NCBI RefSeq assembly: GCF_009494395.1
Contig: NZ_VZCB01000047.1
Coordinates: 1-37,639, forward strand
Length of the DNA: 37,639 nt
Source of the DNA: Segatella copri
GTDB lineage: Bacteria > Bacteroidota > Bacteroidia > Bacteroidales > Bacteroidaceae
Reading direction: 5' to 3'
The position numbers were made by a program, and so were the translations under genes. Positions 1-7,177 of the stretch are shown piece after piece. Below the pieces are notes generated by a model. That model was not told the DNA's origin. It was given only the letters and a program-made list of their open reading frames with translations, and did no database searches. Within the stretch, counting starts at the first letter, position 1. Every line of letters starts with the position of its first letter.

Positions 1-267
1 CGTTCTCTTTTCCACAAGCACATCGAAAGCCTTTTGGATGGAAAGCAACAACTGCTCGATGTCCTTGTTGGTTTCCACGGCTTCCTTGCTCTTGCCCTCC
101 AATCGGCTGGCACGAGGATTCCAAAGCGATGGAGTGCAAGACAACTTGCAGGAGAACTGCGCCATAGTCCTGTTCACCGTGATGCGTCCCATGATGGGAG
201 CTTTTCCATTCTTGTCCATTCCGCTCTTTTTTAGGTAGAGCAACACCTTGAATTTTTCGATTTTCAT
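1..267 (-). CDS. Tyrosine recombinase (integrase), N-terminal part, cut by the left edge
   Basis: Read on the minus strand from an ATG at 265-267, 89 codons stay open to base 1. The product begins MKIEKFKVLLYLKK and continues with KNGKAPIMGRITVNR and SLWNPRASRLEGKS. This is the pattern of the N-terminal arm DNA-binding domain of Bacteroidetes phage/conjugative-element integrases: short beta strands, then a W-N-P turn and a helix. The catalytic R-H-R-Y domain lies outside the window, so family membership rests on the N-terminal domain only. A TAnnTTTG promoter lies just upstream at 289-296. The gene suggests an integrated or decayed mobile element at the left edge, though the partner end cannot be seen. 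A stand-alone recombinase controlling an invertible promoter is an alternative. Confidence 0.8.
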   Translation of the reverse strand, partial: MKIEKFKVLLYLKKSGMDKNGKAPIMGRITVNRTMAQFSCKLSCTPSLWNPRASRLEGKSKEAVETNKDIEQLLLSIQKAFDVLVEKRT

Positions 268-288
268 AACGCTTACATTTTGAGTGTG

Positions 289-296
289 CAAATATA
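289..296 (-). promoter_or_regulatory. Promoter -7 element of the integrase gene, inside an 8-bp dyad
   Basis: The minus strand reads TATATTTG here, matching TAnnTTTG, 22 bp upstream of the integrase ATG. It is enclosed by a perfect inverted repeat CGCTTACA (270-277) / TGTAAGCG (304-311). No good -33 TTTG at the usual distance is seen. The dyad could be an operator. Function is inferred. Confidence 0.5.
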
Positions 297-360
297 ATCA
301 TTTTGTAAGCGTTCCTTGATACGCAAAACATTGAGAATCAGTGCAATAAAATCCGTTGAT

Positions 361-484
361 GCACAAAGTTGCCTTTCCGCATTGTTACCTGCTTTGCATA
401 GGTAACTGTGGCTCACGATTTAGTAACTGAACTACTTCAATATTCCTCACTCGCTTGCTTTATGCCGATTTGGCAACTTTGTGC
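361..484. repeat. 13-bp perfect inverted repeat with nested hairpin
   Basis: GCACAAAGTTGCC at 361-373 is the exact reverse complement of GGCAACTTTGTGC at 472-484, 98 bp apart. Nested inside is GTTACCT (384-390) / AGGTAAC (400-406) with a 9-nt loop. It could be the boundaries of a small invertible segment near the recombinase gene, or a structured RNA. I see no TAnnTTTG on either strand between the arms. Confidence 0.6.
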
Positions 485-684
485 AAATCTACTCATTCCC
501 AACTGTTTACGTTCCAACCTCTCTTATTCTCCTTTGGCTGCTTTAGAGCTTTATGTTAAATGTTTTAACTCATAGTTTTCTCCTCCAGACCTCACCGTTT
601 CTCGGTACAGAAGTCATCGTTTTCTTCTTGGCAACTCATCGCTTACCGAATCAAAATCCTTGTTTTTTTTAATGATTTCATGTT

Positions 685-818
685 AAAAAAATAACACGGA
701 CAAATTCAATTTGTCCGGGCAAATTATCCGACGACCTATAAACCACTGATTATTGGATAGTTACAAGCATCCGAACAAAAGAGCCGGACAAATTCAATTT
801 GTCCGTGTTTTATTTTTC
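685..818. repeat. Two inverted copies of a palindromic unit (BIME/MITE-like)
   Basis: A 21-bp palindrome with arms CGGACAAATT and AATTTGTCCG around a single C occurs at 697-717 and again at 785-805. The flanks are mirrored: an A-rich tract plus ACA lies left of the first copy, and TGT plus a T-rich tract lies right of the second, with GC-rich GGGC/GAGC facing inward. The two copies are thus one unit of about 35 bp in opposite orientation around a 60-bp centre. Confidence 0.75.
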
Positions 819-895
819 AGCCGAAATCAACCACTTCCTGATAGGAATGACTTCTATGGTTACGCCATCTTCCTCGGTGATTTCTTCTGAAAAGT

Positions 896-943
896 TCCCT
901 CATTGAGGGATGAATTTAGGCATTTTTATCCCTCATTGAGGGA
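896..943. repeat. Pair of 15-bp palindromes, 33 bp apart
   Basis: TCCCTCATTGAGGGA occurs exactly at 896-910 and 929-943; the arms are TCCCTCA and TGAGGGA. The pair is 22-70 bp beyond the stop codon of the outer-membrane receptor gene, which reads towards it. It could act as a terminator-like hairpin pair or a protein-binding site; no T-run follows. Confidence 0.65.
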
Positions 944-965
944 TTTATGCACATACTTACATTCA

Positions 966-3107
966 TCAATAAGTTCTATTTAGCACATCATCACTATTTC
1001 TAGATGCCTCCACGCTAATTTCTTTATTAAACAACTTGAAAGAAGCAGACAAAGAGATTCCTCTCATATCATTTGTTCCAAATGTTCCTGTCTTAGCATT
1101 TATATAATATCTCGTAATATTATTATAATGAGCCTTGTGCAATATGTCTGTAACATTCAAGTTCAAGACCAGCCTGTCATTCCACAAACTTTTTTGTAAA
1201 CCGACACACCAATTATTAGCCATTTTCTGATAATAGTTCAATTGATCATGCGCACTTTGATAAGTAAAAACAGAGACAGCCTTGAATGTAGGATTTATTG
1301 TATAATATATGTTCAGAGCCATCTCCGTCAGAGGTTTATTTGCTTCCTCTATATTTCCTTGATAGAGATATGAACATTTAGGGAATCTTACAACTCCAGT
1401 TGCACTCAGGCGCAATTTACCCATTGTCTGAGAATACCCAATCCCTACAAAATAACTTTCTGTACGTTTGAAATTAACAGGCATACTTGCTATTTGGTTT
1501 GTTTCTAAGTTTTGACAATAATCCACTTCGACGATTTCATCCTTCGTATGAGAATACCCTCCATATAATCTGAAATACTTCCAATAGAAGTAAAGAGCAT
1601 ATCGATCGGTAACTCCAGGGCGCAAATCTCGGTTTCCCATACTATAACTCAAGGAGTCTTCATAGACTTGATAAGGATTTAAGCCCATATATCCTTGCCT
1701 TTCAACACTTCTACGATAAACACCTTGAATTGTAAGACCTTTTATTGGTTTATACAACAATCTGGCAGAAGGCAAGAATACAGAAGAATAGTTTCCATCA
1801 GAATATTTATTCCCAACAGCATTGGCTGTTATATCCGTATTGGCATATTCATAACGTCCTCCCAATGTTAAAGAGACTTTCTTCCATTTCCTTGTGAGTG
1901 AAATATATGCAGCAGTAACCTCGTCCGACAACTCTTGCTGATTTTGCGCATTTTCCCCAACAGCAGATGAATTATTAGTATGATAGTCTGTTACTTGATG
2001 AGTTTTATAGTACCTTGCACCTAATTCAGTATCCAAAACATCAAACAATGTCGTGCTATAAGACGCATTAAGAGTCCAAATGTCATACTTGCTCTTTTTG
2101 GAAGTCAAAACATCTGTAGAACTCATTTCCTTTCGATTCTGTTCATAACTAGATGTATATTTGTTACCATGAAGTTTTGAGTAATCAGCAGACACATCCA
2201 ATGAAGAATTATCTCCAAGTTCACCACTATAGGCAAGAGAAAAGTTATGTAAGTTTCTTTGTTCCTTTTCCACCCTATAGATGTCCCTATAAGTTAGTTC
2301 CGTTCCATTTTTAAACGACATCATCTCGTCGTTGGTATCCTTTTCTTTCTCATGTTCAAAATAATATTCAAAACTTATTCTATGTTTATCCGTCAACTGG
2401 AAATCATTACCCCAAGTAAACGAATGGGTATCATCTTTCATAAGCAAATGGTTTGCCTCATCTGTTCGGAAAGTTGTTTCTGGATGATATATTTCCTTAA
2501 AATAAGTTTCCTTATTAAGATTTCTACTTATAGAATAGTCATAGTCGATACTAGTTGTCCAAAATCCTTTTTTCATCAAGAAGCTAAGTGAAGGATTATT
2601 GGAATATTTACGCTTAAAACTCATTGACTCCCCTAGGTTTAAGGAAATCATGTCTTTTATTGGTTTAATAGTAACGACATTAATCACGGCTTCAGTCCCA
2701 ACAGGATATTTCGCAGAAGGCTCGCTCTCGATTTCTATCTTTGCGATATTATTAGACCTTATTGTAGACAACACATCCTGTTTGGTTACCTCTTTACCAT
2801 CTATATAATACTTGGGAATACCTCTTCCTATTACCTCAAACTGTTTTTCACCTTTCATGATTAACCCAGGGGTAGCTTGCAGTACATCTTTCAAGCTACC
2901 CATCTCGGCAAGCATAGTTCCCTTTACCTGTACTGTTCGTAGGCTCCCTTCATCCTTTATTATAGGACGATTACCTTTTACCGACACTTCATTTAAGTTA
3001 ATACTCTTATATATTGAGAGACTATCAGCACCTGTTTGTGCAGATACATTCTGCATGACAAATATAAAAAATGCCATGCCAACTATTGTTTTTATCAATA
3101 CATTCAT
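966..3107 (-). CDS. Outer-membrane beta-barrel receptor, TonB-dependent receptor-like (713 aa)
   Basis: The protein starts with a signal peptide (hydrophobic core at about residues 8-20, AQT cleavage region). A plug-like domain follows (about 30-160: LNEVSVKGNRPIIK, LQATPGLIM, YYIDGKEV, IAKIEIESEPSAKYP, EAVINVVT), then a long beta-barrel with alternating aromatic strands to the C-terminus. The plug features and missing carboxypeptidase-like N-domain fit the Bacteroidetes OMP_b-brl-type TonB receptors, which import or sense unknown ligands. No SusD-type partner is next to it. It is divergent from a sensor kinase gene across 202 bp, which suggests that the pair controls it or responds to its ligand. 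Three 60-bp lines of the gene and the adjoining sensor half counted by hand are about 34-37% GC, lower than most of the window. The substrate is unknown. Confidence 0.85.
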   Translation of the reverse strand: MNVLIKTIVGMAFFIFVMQNVSAQTGADSLSIYKSINLNEVSVKGNRPIIKDEGSLRTVQVKGTMLAEMGSLKDVLQATPGLIMKGEKQFEVIGRGIPKYYIDGKEVTKQDVLSTIRSNNIAKIEIESEPSAKYPVGTEAVINVVTIKPIKDMISLNLGESMSFKRKYSNNPSLSFLMKKGFWTTSIDYDYSISRNLNKETYFKEIYHPETTFRTDEANHLLMKDDTHSFTWGNDFQLTDKHRISFEYYFEHEKEKDTNDEMMSFKNGTELTYRDIYRVEKEQRNLHNFSLAYSGELGDNSSLDVSADYSKLHGNKYTSSYEQNRKEMSSTDVLTSKKSKYDIWTLNASYSTTLFDVLDTELGARYYKTHQVTDYHTNNSSAVGENAQNQQELSDEVTAAYISLTRKWKKVSLTLGGRYEYANTDITANAVGNKYSDGNYSSVFLPSARLLYKPIKGLTIQGVYRRSVERQGYMGLNPYQVYEDSLSYSMGNRDLRPGVTDRYALYFYWKYFRLYGGYSHTKDEIVEVDYCQNLETNQIASMPVNFKRTESYFVGIGYSQTMGKLRLSATGVVRFPKCSYLYQGNIEEANKPLTEMALNIYYTINPTFKAVSVFTYQSAHDQLNYYQKMANNWCVGLQKSLWNDRLVLNLNVTDILHKAHYNNITRYYINAKTGTFGTNDMRGISLSASFKLFNKEISVEASRNSDDVLNRTY

Positions 3108-3145
3108 ACTATTTACTCTTTATATTCATTAAAATTATCTCGGTG

Positions 3146-3177
3146 CAAAATTACGGCAAATTGCTCAAACCGACAAA
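3146..3177 (-). promoter_or_regulatory. Promoter of the outer-membrane receptor gene
   Basis: On the minus strand TAATTTTG (3146-3153) matches the -7 motif TAnnTTTG, and TTTG (3174-3177) lies 20 nt upstream, the usual Bacteroidetes spacing. The receptor ATG is about 38 bp downstream. Confidence 0.65.
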
Positions 3178-3182
3178 CCTTT

Positions 3183-3237
3183 TACATCATTTCTCACATA
3201 ATATTTGCTCCCTAGATTATTATGTAAAAATGATGTA
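3183..3237. promoter_or_regulatory. Nested dyad between divergent promoters, candidate operator
   Basis: Outer arms TACATCATTT (3183-3192) and AAATGATGTA (3228-3237) and inner arms ACATAATA (3196-3203) and TATTATGT (3218-3225) form a 55-bp near-symmetrical structure centred at about 3210. It lies between the receptor promoter and the kinase promoter. Binding by the adjacent OmpR-type regulator is an inference. Confidence 0.5.
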
Positions 3238-3267
3238 GAAAAGTGCGTGAGTTTAAAAATAAATTAG

Positions 3268-3275
3268 TACTTTTG
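3268..3275 (+). promoter_or_regulatory. Promoter -7 element of the sensor kinase gene
   Basis: TACTTTTG matches TAnnTTTG, 34 bp upstream of the kinase ATG at 3310. No clear TTTG is seen at the -33 position, so the promoter may need an activator. Confidence 0.5.
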
Positions 3276-3309
3276 CAGTTTATAGTATCAGACAACAAAA
3301 CGCATAGGT

Positions 3310-4686
3310 ATGAAAAGGTATTATAGTATAACGATTTTGGCAATCATAGTCATCACATTGTTGCAAGGATATAACATTTCCCTGCAATACAAAGACTATC
3401 TGCACTATAAAATCGAAAAAATAAACTCGGTTTTTAAAGTTGCCATCGATGAGGAATATGCAATTCGAGCACAAAAGAATTACAACCCTCACAAAGATGG
3501 GAAGCAACGAGTTTATTATAAAGAAATGACGGAAGAAGATTTTCTTAAGGCAAAACCGAAGAAAGAAGATATTATCGATCTTACAGAAATCAACATACAA
3601 AATCTTAGAGAAAGAAGTATTGTCGAAACAGAATCTGATGCCTTGGGGTTATTAACAAAAGACAGACTTACTGCAAAAGGTAATCCAATCAACCTTGCCA
3701 AACTCTCTCAAATATTCAAGAAGAATCTAAATGAGGATTTCTCTTATACCTTATTGATATTAGATGAGAACAAAAAGGTCATCAAGAGTTATGGACAAAC
3801 AAAGGACATTGAGACTTGGCAGGCTAGTAAACCTATCGGCATCGGGCTCAAACCTATTCGTTTCGTTCAAGCAAAGGTGGATATCTCATCATCTTCCTTC
3901 ATCAAAAATTCTATAGAAACACTTGTGGCCACCATTTTGCTAGCTCTCATCATCGTCTTCTGCGTAGGATACCAGATGACTGCCATCAGAAATAAGGAAA
4001 AACTGTTGAGAAATCGAGAGGTCAGCATTCATGGCACCATCCACGACCTGAAGGCTCCATTGGCAAGCGTGCTCCTCACGTTGGGATTCATCAAGGACAG
4101 CATAGAAGACATGCAGCTCCAGGAGTTGCTACATTCTTCGGAGAAGAAGATTCAGAATCTTGCCAATACCATCAAGACGATTCTCATTACTGCCAAAGCT
4201 GGAGAAAACAAGCTTGCTCTAAACAAAGAACCGGTAAATCTCATGGAATTGGCAAAGCTGGCACAGGAACAGGTAGACAGCAACTATGCAGACAAGCCAC
4301 ACAGCATACATATCCATGACAGAAGAACCGACAAGGAAGAGATTCCGGCAGACCGCTATCTGATAGAGAATGTTCTGAGCAACCTGATTGAAAACGCCGT
4401 GAAGTATTCTGAAGCGGAAGCTGACATAGAAGTAAGTATCCGTTCGGATGAAAAAAACGCCATCGTCAGCGTAAAAGACAACGGTATCGGAATCGACAGA
4501 AAATATCAGAAGAAGATTTTCGAGCAATTCTATCGCATACCGGGAACCCAGCATAAGAACGGATATGGCATCGGACTTGCTCTGGTGAAATATGCCGTCA
4601 GGGCACATGGAGGAACCATCAGGGTAGAAAGTGAACCGGGCAAGGGCAGCACCTTTACCTTTACTCTTCCCCTGAACAAGAAGTAG
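3310..4686 (+). CDS. Membrane sensor histidine kinase (458 aa)
   Basis: The protein has an N-terminal membrane segment (about 5-22), an extracytoplasmic region (about 25-195), a second membrane segment (about 202-222), then a dimerisation/phosphoacceptor domain with H245 in IHDLKAPL. The ATP-binding domain follows: N-box NLIENAVKYS with N358 at its start, G1 box DNGIGID from D390, F-box IFEQFYRI, and G2 box GYGIGLAL. It should autophosphorylate on H245 and pass phosphate to the regulator encoded 36 bp downstream. The two halves differ in composition: by hand count 3481-3720 is 83/240 GC (35%) while 4021-4320 is 141/300 (47%), with the change near 3900-4020 just before the H-box. This hints that the sensor half was exchanged. 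The ligand is unknown. Confidence 0.93.
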   Translation: MKRYYSITILAIIVITLLQGYNISLQYKDYLHYKIEKINSVFKVAIDEEYAIRAQKNYNPHKDGKQRVYYKEMTEEDFLKAKPKKEDIIDLTEINIQNLRERSIVETESDALGLLTKDRLTAKGNPINLAKLSQIFKKNLNEDFSYTLLILDENKKVIKSYGQTKDIETWQASKPIGIGLKPIRFVQAKVDISSSSFIKNSIETLVATILLALIIVFCVGYQMTAIRNKEKLLRNREVSIHGTIHDLKAPLASVLLTLGFIKDSIEDMQLQELLHSSEKKIQNLANTIKTILITAKAGENKLALNKEPVNLMELAKLAQEQVDSNYADKPHSIHIHDRRTDKEEIPADRYLIENVLSNLIENAVKYSEAEADIEVSIRSDEKNAIVSVKDNGIGIDRKYQKKIFEQFYRIPGTQHKNGYGIGLALVKYAVRAHGGTIRVESEPGKGSTFTFTLPLNKK

Positions 4687-4722
4687 AAAATAGAAAATAA
4701 GAACAGAAAAAACAACAAGGCA

Positions 4723-5403
4723 ATGGAAAAGATAAAAGTATTGCTGGTAGATGATGACCTGTTGTTTGGCAACATCGCAACCAAGATCCTGAAGGCTGCA
4801 GATTATGAGGTCTATTTTCAGAACTCTCTGTTTGGCATAGAGAGTCTCATCATGAAACTGAACCCCAACATCATTATCCTGGATGTGATGGTGGGAGAAG
4901 AAAACAGTCTAGAGAGAATCAACGATATCCGACTCGCCGCCGAAGACATTCCTATCATCTTCGTATCTTCTGACAGCGGGGTGGAAACAGAGGAACGGGC
5001 TGTAACAAATGGCGCAGTGGTTTATCTGGAGAAGCCGTTCAGCAAAGAGAAACTGTTATTGTGGGTGAAACGTTACGCCAAGCATAGCGACTTCAGCAAC
5101 TCCCGAAAAATCAATATAGGAGCCTACACCCTTGATACGGAAACCCATATTCTCAGCATTTATGGGAACACCGAGAAAACGCTGAGTAACACGGAATATG
5201 CTACCATCAAGGCTCTATGGATCAACAAAGGAGAAGTAGTTACCCGTCAGGACCTCAAGGATTCAGTATGGCAAGGACTCATCTGTTCGGATGAAAACCT
5301 CAACAACGTGGTTTATAACCTCAGGAAATATTTCGCCAAGGATGCCTCCATCCACCTGGATACCCTTCGTGGTGAAGGATTCAGAATGTGGATGGAAGAA
5401 TAG
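4723..5403 (+). CDS. OmpR/PhoB-type response regulator (226 aa)
   Basis: The receiver domain (about 1-118) shows the acidic pocket D10-D11-D12 in LLVDDD, the phosphoacceptor D54 in IIILDVMVG, a switch serine in IIFVSSDS, and the conserved lysine in YLEKPFS. The C-terminal part (about 128-224) is a winged-helix DNA-binding domain of the Trans_reg_C type (LSNTEYATIKALW, VTRQDLKDSVW, NNVVYNLRKYF, TLRGEGFRMW). It is co-oriented with the kinase gene with a 36-bp gap, so the pair forms an ordinary two-component system. It ends only 11 bp from the stop of the convergent phosphatase gene, with no hairpin terminator between them. Control of the divergent outer-membrane receptor is the obvious hypothesis. 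Confidence 0.94.
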   Translation: MEKIKVLLVDDDLLFGNIATKILKAADYEVYFQNSLFGIESLIMKLNPNIIILDVMVGEENSLERINDIRLAAEDIPIIFVSSDSGVETEERAVTNGAVVYLEKPFSKEKLLLWVKRYAKHSDFSNSRKINIGAYTLDTETHILSIYGNTEKTLSNTEYATIKALWINKGEVVTRQDLKDSVWQGLICSDENLNNVVYNLRKYFAKDASIHLDTLRGEGFRMWMEE

Positions 5404-5414
5404 CCTATTATTTT

Positions 5415-6263
5415 TTATTCAACCGAAAACCGGATATAGGTTCTATCATCAAAGCTCTTATTGCCCTCTACAATGCCCTTGGTGGCGATAAAGGAATGGA
5501 TGTTCTGAGGGTCGTTGGCAATCTGCTCTGCCAATGCCGCCTCACTCGCTGCCAAGGTTGGTTTCAGGAAAGGATAGCCATCGCTAGCCAAGACTACTTC
5601 ATTGGGAGATGAAATAGGCTTCGTTTGCTCTTGAAAGTATACTTCAATGCTACTTGAAGCAGACTTCATTTTCAACGCTACAACCTTCACTCCCTCCTGA
5701 TAAATCGGAAATCCATCGATAACCGTATAGGTCTGGTTCTGCCCGGAAAGCATCGCTTCGATCAATAATGGCTCTATCTGCTTTCTAGCCTCAGCAGGCG
5801 AAAGGCCCTGCTCTATCAGTTCTACCCTCTTTCTGGCAATCTCCTGCTCATAAGGCTTGCCGTTCTCATAAAGCTTTCCATCGATGATTGCCTGGCAATC
5901 GCCCACCATCCAGACTTCATTCCTTGTCCGACTATAAAGGATAGCCGAGGCGGTGAGTCGCTCTTCGGGATGTTCCTTCAACCGCTCTTCCACCCCTAGC
6001 TTTTCATACACCTTATTATATACATAGGCTGTCACACCCTGGCAGAAATCATCTACCGAGGCATCCGCTTTCAACTCCTCACGAATATACTCCGAGATAA
6101 GCATCATGGCGTATCTTCCGTTCTTCATATCAGGATTGAGATGCTTCGGAGTCTTGCTCGTACTGCCATCAATCACAGCGATGAAATCATCGGTAACTAC
6201 CATTCCATCCTCACAAGCCTCAGGGCTCTTCTTTCCTATAATGCTGCTTTCTATTATCTTCAT
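5415..6263 (-). CDS. PP2C-like (PPM-fold) phosphatase family protein (282 aa)
   Basis: Metal-binding and fold signatures of PPM phosphatases are present in order: an early acidic motif ACEDGMVV, VIDGST near residue 32, WMVGDCQA in the middle, LASDGYPFL and a C-terminal SFDDRTYI. The standard motifs (DG, GDS, DG, DN/DD) are recognisable but loose, GDC replacing GDS, as in small Bacteroidetes relatives. No signal peptide or membrane segment is seen, so it is probably cytoplasmic. Expected activity is Mn/Mg-dependent phosphoserine/threonine phosphatase, but the substrate is unknown. It lies 80 bp downstream of the CPBP protease gene, behind a hairpin terminator, and tail to tail with the response regulator. 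Confidence 0.75.
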   Translation of the reverse strand: MKIIESSIIGKKSPEACEDGMVVTDDFIAVIDGSTSKTPKHLNPDMKNGRYAMMLISEYIREELKADASVDDFCQGVTAYVYNKVYEKLGVEERLKEHPEERLTASAILYSRTRNEVWMVGDCQAIIDGKLYENGKPYEQEIARKRVELIEQGLSPAEARKQIEPLLIEAMLSGQNQTYTVIDGFPIYQEGVKVVALKMKSASSSIEVYFQEQTKPISSPNEVVLASDGYPFLKPTLAASEAALAEQIANDPQNIHSFIATKGIVEGNKSFDDRTYIRFSVE

Positions 6264-6294
6264 AAAATCTACTGATCTATCTGATTATATATCT

Positions 6295-6326
6295 GAAAAA
6301 AGGCTACCCATTCAGGTAACCTTTTT
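6295..6326 (-). terminator. Hairpin terminator after the CPBP gene
   Basis: AAAAAGGCTACC and GGTAACCTTTTT form a 12-bp stem with one mismatch and a 6-nt loop. Read on the minus strand it ends in a T-run, 18 bp downstream of the CPBP stop codon. It has A- and T-runs on both sides. Confidence 0.7.
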
Positions 6327-6343
6327 ACTCGTTTATTTATCTC

Positions 6344-7177
6344 TTAAGCCTTTGCTTTCTTTAATCTGATAATCATCTGTATAAAACTTGGAATCATGAT
6401 GCAGAGTGAGAAGCCTACGGCATAATACATGGTCTTCTCATCGCCATGGAAGAGGTCGATGAGTTTGCCATCGCTCTGAGGCATGATATTGGATAGGACA
6501 TACGCCATCGTATTGTTCACCCAGTGGAGCAGGATGCCCGGAACAAGACTCCCGGTGCGATAATACATCCAACCCAGGAGCAAGCCCATCAGAAGGGCAT
6601 TGATAAACTGCGCCTGGTTGCAATGAACCGCTCCGAAGATGGCTGCCGAAATCATAATGGCTACCCAATGGTTCTTCTTGCTCATGATGCCCAGCAGGGT
6701 GCGGAGGATGGCTCCACGGAACACTACCTCTTCGGCAAGAGGCGCCAGGATGCCGACAGCCACATAGCCCCAAGGCTCCTTCATCAACGAGGAGAATATC
6801 TGCTGGGTATTCTCATCCATCTCGATGCCCAGCTGTTCATAGAGGAACGACAGGGGAATGATGGTTCCCAGGGAGAACAATGCCACCCAGAGAAGCGTGC
6901 CCCAAGGCTTGGAAAGCAGATAACTGCGGGTAAGCGGCGTCCACTTCGTCTTCAGGAAGATGATGAGGGTGATGACACTGCTGAACACCGAAACAAGTGC
7001 CGTAAGAATGGCGTTACCGCCCGTATTTGCAGCCAGAAGCGTTGCCTGATAACCTTCGCCCTTGATGCCTGCCCAGATTCCTGCACCGGCATACATCATG
7101 ATAATCTGTACTACTATAAATATAATAAGGTAGAGGACCACATCCGTCAAACCTCTCTTTAAATTAATCTTTGCCAT
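6344..7177 (-). CDS. CPBP-family intramembrane glutamic endopeptidase (277 aa)
   Basis: This is a multi-spanning membrane protein with about eight hydrophobic segments. It carries the signature motifs of CPBP (Rce1/CAAX-like) proteases: E149-E150-x-x-x-R154 in AEEVVFRGAIL, then IFGAVH with its histidine, and LLHWVNN. These residues form the membrane-embedded catalytic site in the family. Bacterial members process prenylated or peptide substrates or act in bacteriocin self-immunity; the substrate here is unknown. The start overlaps the end of ribF by 14 bp, so the two are translationally coupled. It is followed by a terminator at 6295-6326, marking it as the likely last gene of the ATPase-ribF-CPBP unit. 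Confidence 0.92.
   Translation of the reverse strand: MAKINLKRGLTDVVLYLIIFIVVQIIMMYAGAGIWAGIKGEGYQATLLAANTGGNAILTALVSVFSSVITLIIFLKTKWTPLTRSYLLSKPWGTLLWVALFSLGTIIPLSFLYEQLGIEMDENTQQIFSSLMKEPWGYVAVGILAPLAEEVVFRGAILRTLLGIMSKKNHWVAIMISAAIFGAVHCNQAQFINALLMGLLLGWMYYRTGSLVPGILLHWVNNTMAYVLSNIMPQSDGKLIDLFHGDEKTMYYAVGFSLCIMIPSFIQMIIRLKKAKA

Larger units (their letters stand above)
268..965. other. 698-bp non-coding region rich in inverted repeats
   Basis: I see no credible gene here. It lies between the start of the integrase and the 3' end of the receptor gene. From left to right it holds the dyad around the integrase promoter, a 13-bp inverted repeat (361-373 / 472-484) with a smaller hairpin inside, an inverted pair of palindromes (685-818), and a pair of 15-bp palindromes (896-910, 929-943). 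Confidence 0.7.

Noticed and set aside
361..484. Integron attC site
   Set aside because: The arms do not contain the required core words (RYYYAAC / GTTRRRY) in the right orientation, and no integron integrase is present.
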